This document shows, in pieces, positions 48,603-62,063 of a DNA stretch of 64,000 nt. Source of the DNA: Sipunculus nudus (taxonomy: Eukaryota > Annelida > Sipuncula > Golfingiida > Sipunculidae); the NCBI GenBank assembly GCA_026874595.1, contig CM049307.1, positions 20,065,079 to 20,129,078 on the forward strand. The letters are read 5' to 3'. The number at the start of each line of letters is the position of its first letter. Position 1 is the first letter of the stretch. The notes under the pieces were generated by a model that saw nothing but the letters and a program-made list of their open reading frames with translations, ran no database searches and had not been told where the DNA came from. The translations under genes and the position numbers were made by a program.

Positions 48603-49044
48603 GGTTTGTTGGTGGAGTTGGTGGAGACATTTACATATATGTGATGCTATAGGTCTGATCCATTTATGAAGTTAACCACTGGATGGCGACAGCTGGATAT
48701 GGAGGCTGAATCTAGAATTCTCGGCGAATTACAATGAGCAGATGAAAATTCACCACAAACAGACTGACAAGTTATTTATAGAAGTTAGTGATTCCTAATA
48801 TTAACTGGGATGTCTTTTAATGTATTGAACATTTGATGGTGTATCTTATTCATCATCCTTCTGAAACATAATATATATATCTTATCGTTGTTAGAGGGCA
48901 CTTCACATTGCACACTTAACGTGACATGCAATTTTCCTGGAAAAATTATATAATACAGTAAATCCTATCTTGTGATGTTCCTTTTTTTCACCTCAGAATG
49001 CTCATTTTAAGAATACACCTAAATTGTTTTGCAGTATATATGAC

Positions 49045-49050
49045 TTTATT
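49045..49050 (-). promoter_or_regulatory. Poly(A) signal of the chitinase gene
   Basis: AATAAA on the minus strand (TTTATT on plus), 45 nt beyond the chitinase stop codon. Confidence 0.6.
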
Positions 49051-49094
49051 AGCCAATTGATGAATAAAACCTGGCTTGCACAGGTTCCGTCCGT

Positions 49095-49285
49095 TTAGGG
49101 CTCGTAACATTCGTCCGTTCGTGTGTATGCTTCCCACGGGAAGACGCAATCCTGGTCCCATTCATGGAAGACCGTACCACCTGTACACGACCTGTGGCTG
49201 GTACCCCCAAACAGACAGTAGTAGTAAAACGTGCAGTACTCCGTGTCCATGTACCCGCCGTCGTTACGCGTGTCACAGAAGTTTG
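49095..49285 (-). CDS. Chitinase last exon: second CBM14 domain and stop
   Basis: Six Cys (FCDT, YCTF, YCLF, SCTG, DCVF, ECYE) with FYYYC as the aromatic sugar-binding patch. The protein ends two residues after the last Cys pair, CYEP then TAA at 49095-49097. Confidence 0.88.
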
Positions 49286-51420
49286 CTGTAATTATCATCA
49301 ATTAAGTTAAGGTGCCAAGAAGAAGAATAAAATGTGTAGCGGCAATCTAAAATGGGCGATTTGCTAACTTCAATTTATTATTTTTTTTTACAAATCTGGA
49401 ATCGATTATTTATGAACTGATACAGGATAAAAGTTTCGGCATATATCGGCATATATCTTTTACTTACGATCAGGACTTGGTCCTCCCCTGCAAAAGAATG
49501 AAAATACAGTTTATTTATTTTTTTTATTTATTTAGGCTTGCTGAAGTTGGATTAATATTATTTTAAGATAATTAATACAGGTCTATTAAGCATGAATATA
49601 TATAAAAAGGTAGAGGTATAAAGATAACAGATTAACCAATCAGACAAATCATCTGACATACCCGTCACACACTGCGACTTCCGGTAATGCACAGGAGCCT
49701 GACCCGCTGTTGAACCTTTGACCCGCGGGGCATCGGACATGCGTACCTCCACTTCCGGTACACTGGTAATACTTCTCACAGTGGTCTGAGTCGGCATATG
49801 AACCTGCCGGTCTCCCATCACAGAAAGGGTCTGCAGTATTAAATAGGCAGCATTGATCAAATAAAAAAATACAGCGCTCTTCAAATATATTCCAAAGCAA
49901 TTTCATAATATAAATGTGTTTTGCTCTTGTACATCATAGCATGTTCTATTTTGATAAATTTTTAATCTTTTTGTCATAAAATCTTATCCTATTTAAAATA
50001 TATTATGCATACCTTTTTAGGTGAATGCTCTATCATTTACATCCTTTCAAAAGTAATAATATTTCTAATAATAATATTTCTAAAGTGACAATGTACCAAA
50101 AAGAAATGAGGCAATTATAGATCTAACAGAAATACACACGCCCATTGAAATATCAGCTACCAAAAATTTGGCCAATATTACAAAACGAACCATTATTTGT
50201 TAAAATATTTAAAGTTTGTTCAGCAGTTTATACCAATACTATGACGTTTCAGTTAGTGAGACGTTATGATAGGTATTTACGTGGAGGCCCGGTCGTTCCT
50301 GGAGTGGTGGTCTCCGGGGCAGTGGTCTCCGGGACAGGCGAAGTAGTGGTGGTCTCTGGTGGCAAGGTGAGGTCCGGCACGCTGTAACAAATGCAATATA
50401 TCAGTTTGCTTGTCTGTGTAAGTAAACGCCGCATGGGCACCAACGCACCATAAGGCATTCAAAAGCACTTTACGCCCAGTGCTTACAAGTGTAAAACTTG
50501 TTTTTTTTTTTTAATTGCACTCTAAAAACACATCGGTTATAATTATAACCGATTTAATCGGTTACTCCAAAATCGGTTACTTTTAACTGAGAAATCGGTA
50601 GCCTGTTAACTGTTTGGGTGGTTGGTAGGGCAACTGATCACATCGGTTATAATCTCAAGCCCGATGTATACTTGGCCTTACTGTTCAATATAGTTGAGAA
50701 ATATCTTATTAATGGTAAATTTGTTTGAACCCAGCTTCTACCAGCTTTTTCAATCCATGCATTTAATCTTAAACCCTGTAATTTGTGTCAGCATATGCCT
50801 GTTAACCGTCTTAGTCTCTATCGTTTTGCGCGCCAAATCAACAAAGAAGGCAACAGCCCGGTCAGTGCTGACGCGGTAATCTAGGTCACTGACACAGTCC
50901 TTTGTCCAGCAAGCCTTCACGTGTTTTCAGCAAGCTGATATGGATGAATTCGTGGTCAACATACTAACAGAATGGGGATTTGACAGCTTCATTGAACACT
51001 TTAAAGGTAAGTCGGTTATTTAAAGTATACTGTAATACATATATTTATATCAGATTCAAAGGATACATGTACAAAGCATTTAAAGCAGCATTTTAAGAAA
51101 CTGCTTGGGCGATATTATAGGGTTCTTTGATTGGTAGGTTTTTTTTTTTTTATTATGTATCATTCTTGTATATACAGTTATAATTTTTAATTATTTGTGT
51201 CTGTTTGGTTTTTCAAAAGTTATCTTGACGCCGACGTTATACGTAGACTAAATAACGTAAACGAAACTGGTATATTTTTCAAAGCAATGGTATATAAATA
51301 TTATTCTCTGAATAGTGTGAGTGCATGGGGAAGATAACATTGACCATCGATCTTTTGCTTACCAAAATGTGTGTGTGTTGGGGGGGGGGGGGGGATATAT
51401 ATATGTGTGTGTTCAGCTTC

Positions 51421-51456
<36 letters not shown>

Positions 51457-54400
51457 ATAATATAAATATAATATATAATATATACTCAGAAGCTGCACAC
51501 ACACACACACACATATATATAGCATACATGTACTTGCCTTATTGCACTAAACCTCCTGATAAATGACGGTGCAATCTAAGCATATCGGTATATGACCAAA
51601 ATTTTGTGTTCATAGCAACATATAGATGTTTTAAGTTTTTTTTTTTTTCACTGTACTGGTAGATATCTGTCTCAAAAGTAAACCAATAACATTTTTTTTT
51701 ATAGTCATGGTCATGTCGTCCGCCAGTCCTAGCATCCGTCCCTTAACAGGGCATGTTTTGAAACAGTTGGACCTACCAAAATTCAAACTCCCTATATAAT
51801 ATAAACACAACTGATCTGTTCTTCATCAAATTCGAAATGCATATTCCTCTATACATTTCCTATATACATACCAGAAATTATGCCAGTATCGCATAAATTC
51901 TTGAAGTTATGGGCTCGAACATGACCATTATAAATAATCAGGAAATATAATTACTAACTTAATTTTGAATAGCCTATTTGATGTAGGCCTAATGAAAATA
52001 CTTCAAATCATTTCATTAGGAACTTTTAAGTTTTTTTTTAATTTTGAATCTTATAAGATCTGTATTCTTATTAAATATACTTTAAAATGTATATACTACA
52101 TGTCACACCACACACGCAGCGGACATAAGTAGGCCTACCCGAGTTCTTTCACTCCTAAAGTCAAAATTGATCACTCAGTGATTTAGTACCGAACACAGGT
52201 TTATTACGGTTACATTCAACGATTGGCCACCGCCACATTGACTGGCTCCCATCTACAAGAAACAATGTCTTCACCAATATACAAAAACATGGAATCTTCT
52301 TTCGCCTACTCGGCTTTATCTATATCTATTTTCTCCAAGACTTATAATATCATTTGCGTTATTTCTATCACACCAACGCAGTGTGCACCTCAGAACCTGT
52401 TGTTAACACAACACGACCCGTCACCAGTTGCCACTGAACCCCCGGCCTTGACACCTCTATTTATACCGTTGTCATGGAATCATCCGGGTCGTCAGAAAAA
52501 GTACTAAACACAGGATTTTCTTTAATTTATCAACTGGGAATTGTCAACAAGCATAACTATCAAGAATCTTCATCTTATAATAATAACCATGATACGGTAA
52601 GTCTAACTGCTTACCCACACAAAAAAAATAAAAATCCTGTTGAATTATTCGGCCCACAGGGCATTCTGATGTAGACACTAAGAGTAAGACAGTTCAGTTG
52701 ACAACAAAAAATGGACGAGGTTTTGGGTGTATACAAACGGACCTTAGGATCTTTTGGATTCCTGTAATTGAGAAGAGGCATGTCGATGTGATATCATCAG
52801 GCATGTCATGGCTAAGCTGATTATTATTATAATATGAGACGGTCCAGTCAATCCAGTCTTTGAAGTGTAGGCCATATTCTATACTATAGTCGGGCACAAC
52901 TGCGTCTGTCTGACTTTAGGTTTACTTTATGATTTAACATTTAAACTGATCTGGTAATAAACTGTATAAATTAGGTTTCCCTAACTCTATATATTTTATA
53001 ATTTTATGTAAATCCATGTGACTTACCCTAATAACTTTACTATAGTACGTTCCAGCACCCCTGTCCACCTATTTTTTCGCGTTTATCTCTACATAAGACA
53101 AACTTGCAAATCAAAATTTGCACCAATGGCATAAAAAGGCAAAAGCGTAATTTTTGGTACCTTACCTACTCAAAATATAAATATTATTCACTTTACGGCC
53201 TGGTTGACATATCTCATATATATCCGTGGTTCATGGCGTCCCTAATAAGTGGCCATTGTTTATCCTCCTTGTATAAAGTAATGTGACGTAACAGTGAAGC
53301 GCGTGCACGTGGAGAATATAAGTCCCGCTATAAACGGGTCAGCAGCTCTTGATTATTGGTCCCATGAATATGGGCGCCTCTTTAGTACGTCACGTCTATT
53401 ATGACGTCATCACTAATCCCTGATATGCCCATTTCACAGATTAGTGGCACGATGTCGCTATAGAATAGACTTGTTACTCATAAAATGGTTTTAAATTGTT
53501 TACAGGAAAATGACACGAGGTACGCTATTATTTCCATAAAAGTTAATTACGCTTTTTCCTCTTTCTGCCCTAAGATTAAAAAGTTTGGACTTTCTTTTAT
53601 TATAAAAAAAATAATCACGAAAAAACAGGTGGACAGGGGTGCTGGAACGGACTATAGTGAAATATAAGCTGCAAATATACCTTTTCACTTTTTCACTTAC
53701 AACTCTATTGAAATAGGGTAGGGAGTCCTACATGGCATTTTCACATGTAATTGTCATGAGGAATTCCTTCAAATGCTCCTTTTTACCTTACAGAACTGAG
53801 AAATATATTGCTGATTATTTATTTGCTTAATAAATGAAATGGGCAATTTCACATTTGGGGCAACAAACACATATATAATTTAAAGTGAATAATAATATAA
53901 TATTAAAATTTTCAATGATCCTTAACAAGCTTGCTTTGGATTATCCTATGCTTTACCTATTGACTCTACATCATATGAATATACAGTGTATGGTGTCTAA
54001 AGGTATCCAAGATTACTCATAGTGGCTGAAGGGCAATGATGCACATGAAGAGAACTAGCCCGATTTAATGGGACTCAAAATATATATATATATATATATC
54101 ATACATATTATGCTAGTGTGTTAATCTATCACCCCACCCCTTTACTCCCATAACGATAAAAGAGTAAAAAAAAGCCCCCCCCCCCCCCCATCCCAATTAG
54201 TCCAACTAGTACTCTAGTTACAACCAATGTATGACCTATGTTATATACTTTTATTATTATGATATATAGGAGTAATTAGTATTCGCACACACACACACAG
54301 ACACACACACACACACACACATATATACCGGTAGGAAGTGGGTAAACTAATCTCTTCGCCACGATGCACTGAAGTTCACACAATGCCCCCCCCCCTAAAT

Positions 54401-57400
54401 TTGGCCTACTCGAACTGCGTAAAGAAAAAGTAGTGATGAGAGTAGTCCAATACAATATGTCGTATTTGAATTGAATTTTTGGTTAACACTGCGCACAATT
54501 GAGATCACTAAAGTATGACTCTGCTGGTTATGGTTTGTGGCCATATAAACCCTAGCCCCACAACGCACTGAAAGGCACACCCGCGGCGTAGATATACACT
54601 ACGTAAAGAGGGAAAAGTAGTCCGTTAAAATATGTTGACTAAGAATTGTTCGGAGCAAGTTACTTGAACAGGTATGCTTTTGTGATAAGTATTTGAAGGA
54701 ATAAGTTATATCTTGTACACAAGAGTATATGCAACAGAGGCGAAGGAAGCAGATCAAAAGTGGGGGGGGGGGGGGGCCAAATTGATATTTAGGAATTTTA
54801 AAAACGATTGTGGATACAGTATATATATATACAGTTCAGCGCATTTTTTCAGCACTAGACTAGACAGCCTGTGTTTGGTCAAGTCAGGGTACTACCACTT
54901 GTATGAGACAGGACACTCACAGACATGATTCATGAGACATTCATTAGGTCAGTGCCAGGGCATAAAATGGGGCTGGCTGATTTAGGACACAGAGATCAAG
55001 TCACTAGATGCAGGGGATATATACCCGGGGGGGGGGGGGGGGGGAATGATTTATCAGTCAGTTGCTTAGAAGCTATGTAAGGCATATCATTTTCCCCAGT
55101 GCTCAGCCTTAGGAATCCCCCAGCTAGAGCAGTGTAGTGGTGGCTCCATTATTAAACACAGTGATACCAGCACAGGACAGCTAATATGAACAGGTTTTCT
55201 ACACCCAAAATATTACTACACTAAAATATTACACCCCAGCATATATGGCAAATAGTATTTAAGACCATGGCGGATGACAGAAGAAAAAAGAGATCACTGT
55301 CTGAGCTCAGTGACGGGGATGGCGAATCATCTGTTACTGCTGGCGTCATAAACAAGAAAGAAAAGAAAATCCGAAATCAGGGACAAAGCTCGATTACACA
55401 TTTCTTCCAAAATGGACCTAATTTTCAGAGGTCTAGGAGAGAGAGAGAGATCTGAAAACCCCAACAACTAAATCCAGTGAAACATTGCAGGACTCAAACT
55501 GTCAGGAAGATGTTACATGCAAGCCTCAAAATGTCGTAGTACAAACCTGTAAGGCTTTATGCTGTGAGGGAGACAACAATCCATACCAACCAACAGGCAC
55601 ATCTGTATTATGCAAATCTGAGAGACAGTTTACAACAAAGGGTGTAATCAGGAAAAGGGCGTTCTTGGCTAAATGGTATGAAGATTATCAGTGGCTTACA
55701 TTTTGTACCACCAAAAGTAAGGCATTCTGTTTCGCCTGTCGTTCTGCATATAGAAAACAGTTAATTAACTTTAGCAAGAATGCCGAGCAAGCCTTCACTA
55801 CAGCAGGATTCAATAATTGGAAGAAAGCAACTGAACGGTTCAAAGAACACGAACAGTGTAATTCGCACAAGGAGGCTGTGTTAAAGATGAATCTAAGGAA
55901 GGAAGATGTTGAGGTCCTTATGAGCAAACATCAGCTGAGGGATCAGGCAAATCACCGAAAGGCATTCATAACCCAATTAGAATCACTCAATGCGGTATTT
56001 GCTAAGACAGGGGCAGTGCATTAGAGGTCATGAAGAAATTGAAAGTAACTTGGTACAGTTACTTATGCTGCGGCGGTCTGATGTTCCTGAAATGAGGCAA
56101 TGGCTAAATGATAAAAGGTACATGTCACCACAAATAATAAATGAACTGATTACCCTACTTGGAAACCAAGTACTCAGGTCACTGCCGTGTGACATCAAGG
56201 AATCTGCATGGTATAGCTTTATTGCCGATGAAGTAACAGACATCACAAACAAGGAACAGTTTAACATATCAATCAGATATGTTAATGATAAATATGAAGT
56301 ATTTGAAGAATCATTGGGATTTTTTCAATTCCCCTCCATATCAAGTGATACTCTCTGTGCGGCCTTGAATGATGTATTGGTTAGATGTGCACTGCCAATA
56401 AATACCTGTCGTGGTCAAGCATATGATGGTGCTAGCAATATGCAAGGTTGCAGATCTGGACTCGCAACGCAAATCATACGAGAGGAAAAGGCTGCAATTA
56501 AAGTCCACTGTCTTGCTCACTGCATCAATCTGTGCTTACAAGAGTTGGCAAGATCCTTTAAACCAGTGCGTGATGCATTGGACCTGGTTACAGAGATAAC
56601 AAAACTCATCAAGTTTTCACCTAAACGTGCACATTTGTTTGCCGTTATGCAAATGGGGACACCAAATGCCCCATCTCTTAAACCTCTGTGTCAAACCAGG
56701 TGGACAGTAAGGACTGCAGCCATTGATTCGATTCTTAAGAATTATGATCCTCTGCTCGAGACCCTTGAACAAGTAAGCAAAGGGTATGACGACTACGCCA
56801 GACGTGCTGGTCGGCAAATAGCTTTGATGGAGAAGTTCAGCACGTATTTCGGATTAAAACTCTCACATCTGCTCTTCAGTGCATCAGAGCAGCTCTCCAG
56901 AACAATACAAGCAAAAGATACATCAATGCAAGATGCTGTTAAAGCAGCAAATCTCACAAAAGATTTCTACCAAAGGCAACGCACAGATGATGCCTTTGAA
57001 AGATTTTTCAATCTTGTTTTTACAGAATCCAGATATAAAACAGATGAACCAACATTGCCAAGGTATACAAGAGCACCAAAAAAACTTGATGATGGGTCAG
57101 AACCATTCCGGTTTGGATCGCCAAAACAGTAATTTAGACTTCAGTACTTTGAAGCCATTGACTTGCTTATCGGAGAATTGGAGAGACGATTCGACCAGCC
57201 TCTCATGAAACTCTTACAAGAAGTAGAGGAGGTACAGATGAAAGCTGCCAACAATCAGGAAATATTCATATCACCTTCACTGCAAGAATTCTATGAACGT
57301 GATTTGGATTTCGGACGTCTAAACTATCAGCTGAAAATACTCCCAGATGCGATGAAGCAGGATGAACAACTAAAGAAAGTTACCAGCATTTCAACCATAT

Positions 57401-60400
57401 GTCAGATTTTGGTAGACAATCCACCAGTTAAGAAACTTCTCATTGAGGTTGACAAGCTCCTTAAGCTTTACGTTACAGTACCAGCAACATCAGCAACATC
57501 TGAAAGGACAAACTCTGTTCTCAAGAGAATAAAAACCTATTTGAGAAGTACCATGACCCAGCAACGAATGAACAATGTGCTGATTTGTCATGCAATGAAG
57601 GAGAGAACTGACAAATTGGACCTTATTGAGTTTGCAAGGATTTTTTTCTCCGCAAATGATGAACGTTTCAAACACTTGAAAAAAAAAATTTAATGTGACT
57701 TACCTAGTGATTCAGTTAAATTGCTGTAAATCTTCAATTAGTTAGACATGATAGTAATGATTTAAACAAATATCTAGATCATTTGCTTACAATCATGTTG
57801 AGAATGTTAGTTGAACGAGCTTTATGCCCCCCCCCCCTTGTCTCCAGCCATAAACATTTTTAGTTAACCATGCATTATTTTCATTCTGTATTTGAGGTTC
57901 GAGAGCCCTGGAAATTAAGACATAATTTCTTGGTTAAAAAATGTAGGCAAAAAAAAATTTCAAGATGTTCTATTTGTTTTAAAGTAAGATAATACACCTA
58001 TCTATGCAATTTGCGTGACAGATGCACAAAATTAGCAAATATGAAGAATGTACAAGGAGTAAAATATAAAAGGACAGTGAATGCAATTTTCCGCAATAAT
58101 CAAGTAATTACTAAATGTAGTTCAAATAACCCAGAAACTGTTCTGCTTTGCAATCATTCAGATAAAGTGAAGTTGATTTAATTGAATATGCATTTGTGCG
58201 TTGGTATTCATGTTTTGTCATCAAAATGTTGTATATGCTGTCCATTAAAAATGGAAATTGCATCAAGGATGATAATAAAAATTCAAAGAATGTTCTTTGC
58301 ATTTATATATGCTGAGATGCACTTCCAAAAAAAAAAAAGTAATAACTATAGGTAGTTGAATCACCCATGGAAATGGCATTTATGTTAAACTAGAGAGGAT
58401 GAATTTTAAAGCATTGACATCAGTGCAATTGTCTGAGATTGGTTATTACATTTATTATCATATAATATACCTGTGACATGTGATTCTAAGGGAGCTCGAG
58501 TGAATTTGTTATAATTAAAAGAGCTGATTAAAAGAAAACTGTATACGCCAGTCGGGTGAGGTCCAGTTTTCACCAAAACTTTCAAGTTAGTTTGCCTACA
58601 TGAAAAAGGGGGGGGGGGGCTTATCGTATGTTGGCCATGGCCCGGGGGGGGGGGGGGGCACACTGTGCAATTTAAACAGGTGTTTTAAACTATGACAGAT
58701 TTTGATTTGAATCGTGACAGTTAATAGTCTCTCCAACAGACGCCAGGTGCCGCTACCGCTCTGCACCAGTACGTCTGTTATTGGACGCCAAGAATCTTGA
58801 AAAACGAAAGTGCCGTTGGGCATGCGCAAGGAAACCCCCCTAGCATCTGGAGGTGAATCCATAATGGATGTCGCCCTTGCACAGACCCGGCAGAACCCAA
58901 TAAAGACAAGTAAACAATATTGTTTGGTTGTGTGGCAAAAATAATCTGCTTTTGCTTGTCTATTGCAAGGGTGGGATAGTAGGGGGATTTCTTGCGTATG
59001 CCAAACACCACTTCCGTTCCTAAGAAAAATGGCGTCCAATAACAGACGTACTGGTGCAGAGCGGTAGCGGCACCTGGCGTCTGTTGGAGAGACTAGGCAG
59101 TTAAGACAAATAGTCCCGACCGTCCGACAGTCCATGGCATTCACTACTCTTTGGCTTTTGAAACCAGTTCGGCAAAGTCAAAATAAAAGGCCTCGCTCTC
59201 ACCTCCTGGGGGGTCTTCCGGGGATGACCTAAAACACGGAACGGAACGGAATATGGAACGCGGGACAGGGGCCTATAATTTACGGAACGGAACAGAGCAA
59301 AGATATAAAAAGTGTCATAACTTTTAAATGGGTGAATTTTTCATGACATTATTTATAGTAATAAGCGTATTTCAATATATTCGAATTGTTAAAACTAATT
59401 AAGTATATCTGCAATGTTTGGTACCAATGTTTGGTACAGATCCCTGCTCACCGCCATTTCCACAGCACAACGGACGCGAAGTTCAGTCGTAAGTGACTGG
59501 TCTCCAACCAAACATACTAAAACCGCATTAAACAGGCAGTTTCCGTCACCAGACATGACGAGGGGCTCTTCAGTGACAGCAAAGTCCTGGCATTTGTTCA
59601 AAATTTCACGTGATGCATAGTCAATAAGAAGACCAGACGTGGTCATTTTTGTCTCTGGTGGAGTGAATTCGGAGTTGAGCAGGATCCCTTCTACGCAAGA
59701 TATGAGATAACTTATCTTTTTCCTTGAGGCCCGGGTTAACCTCTCCAGGCTGGAAACAAAGTTAAATACACCATCAGGATCTCGTGTGCACTGCTTACAA
59801 CGATAGCCTGCAGCCTCCCCTGATAACCTATTAAAAGAGTCTGGTGAGAGTCTTTCACATTCTCTGTGTAACCAGTTGCAGCACTCCTCACAATAAACCG
59901 ACTGGTCTTCACGTTCCCCCGAAGAATGGCCACAAGGCCATTTGGTCAATTTTTGACGTTTTCGCTGGCGAGATGTCATCGTGGGTGCGCTCTCATGAAA
60001 ACAAGAGACTTGAGTGATTCGACATTACCTAACACAGCGTTTATAAAGGTTTGAGTCTCACGTATGATATAACATATTTACATTTTGGTGACTGCAAATA
60101 ATTAATTTAAATCAAAATGCAAACGCAGATGAGATCGGATATACCCGAGTGACAACAAGTTAAACAAGTTTAGCACACAAAAAAGGTTATGAGTAAGCAT
60201 ATGGGTCATTAGGCTCTTTGAAATTCGCATGCGTGATCAAATAATAGACCTTATCCGGAACTCCCTAATAACTGACCACGGGCCTGCAGGTGGTGCAAAC
60301 AGTGCCTATATATAGAGGCCAGATGCTGTGACATACAGCAGTAAGCTGAACGCCGTGTGTATAATCTGGGTACCCTATCACTCAGACGTATTTATAATTG

Positions 60401-60540
60401 ACCATGGATAATTAGAATTAAATATTCTCATCTGGATAACAATATCAGCTACCGAAGTCACACATAGAAACAGTGAGCTGTTTTTGAAATCCAAATTTAA
60501 GATCTCCGAAGAAAAGGATTAGTTTGTGCCAATCACCTCC

Positions 60541-60611
<71 letters not shown>

Positions 60612-60727
60612 TGATTACATATAAGTATGGAGAGAGAATTAAGGAGATCACATTTATATCATTGCTAATTGACAAGAGTTCTGCTCAAGTTACAACTAAA
60701 AAATAATGCATGACTTTGAATATATAA

Positions 60728-60779
<52 letters not shown>

Positions 60780-62003
60780 ATTAAACAGCATCTGCTCAGG
60801 TGAAAGATAAAATATTCATAGTCCTCAATAGTATTAAACTTCCCTTCAGAATCTTAATTATTTCAGTATTTGCAGTGCTTCACATTCGCTGTTACGCGGT
60901 ACCCGAAAGATCTTTCCGTGCCAGACTTTGAATCACGCGTGGAAACGTGAAGGGGTCTGATATTTTGATATATTCCTACATTCTATTAGGGCCCTATGTT
61001 CAATTACAAAAAAACGAAAGTCCAGTTTATAACGATAGAACGTTAAAGTTTATAACGATAAATGCGTATATAACCCACGAGTGCAGCTTTATGCATAAGT
61101 TAGAACACAGAGAAACAAATCATACACGCCCGGTGACTTCAGTGACCCGTGTTATGTTAACATGGGTTGGCCCAATTGTCGGGCTAAGCGGCCGACGATG
61201 TCCATAAGTGTCTGAAACATGTTCTCGCGGTTTTACCCCAAGGTGCAACTCATGCATGGGCCTATAAGACTCGCTAAAAACAATTTTATTCTCCTTTTTT
61301 GATTTGCAGGTCTATGTCCTAATTATTATTTAATAATGACATTCCAAATCACATAATCAACAATATTATCATAAGAATGTAGCCCGTTCTTGAACGAGGT
61401 GGACGACATGTTAAAGGCGGGAGTCACGATGTTTTGCCTGACCAACCCGGAGCACTGTTGTTTTCATATCCTCCAGGAGATGGCAGCACTACCGATCAAG
61501 GGTTGTAATCGAAAATGTCGGGCTCCTGTGGCCGGCGTAAACGATGTCAAACTAAACACTCAAAAATTACTTTATTATCCAACATTTTACTTTGAAACGA
61601 CGTCTGTAAGTGAATAATGTTATATTCTAACGACGTGTGTTGTTAAATTTGTTAAATATTGAGGCTCAATATTGAGGTGTTTCGTAGTGTTTCGTCCTAT
61701 TTACCAAAAACACCGGTGTTTTGGGTAAATCGATGGACCGTTAGCCCCTGTTCCGCAGTCTGTGTTTTAAGCCCATGACTGGAAGACTTTGGTTTTGATT
61801 AGAAACGACCTAAGGTAGACGGATGTGCTTCAGTTGCAGATTTGTTTGATTGGTTTTAATTATTTTATCAAAAGGGATAATCTTTCGGGATAGTATTTTC
61901 AATATTTCGTTCCAAGGGTTCAGACAGGAAAAACAGGCGTACCGAAGCCTGGTAGCACCGCAGTGCATGCAGTCGAGAGAGAGAGAGGGTCTGAGATTGG
62001 GAT

Positions 62004-62063
<60 letters not shown>

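Noticed and set aside
51719-51800. Possible continuation exon for the SAM-domain start at 50940
   Set aside because: An acceptor in the right phase exists, but the sequence resembles the GTCCGTCC/'TTGGACCTA' interspersed repeat and shows no SAM residues.
52223-52507. Open frame with a Pro/Thr-rich stretch, considered as another linker or mucin exon
   Set aside because: No start, no phase-compatible neighbours, and it lies on the strand opposite the chitinase.
58596-59144. Minus-strand open frame of 182 codons
   Set aside because: It runs through both arms of the Mutator-like element and G-runs, and shows no domain. Its openness follows from element composition.
61390-61617. Open frame with NEVDDMLKAGVTMF, considered as an exon
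   Set aside because: No convincing splice sites, family match or neighbouring exons; left as unassigned intron sequence.
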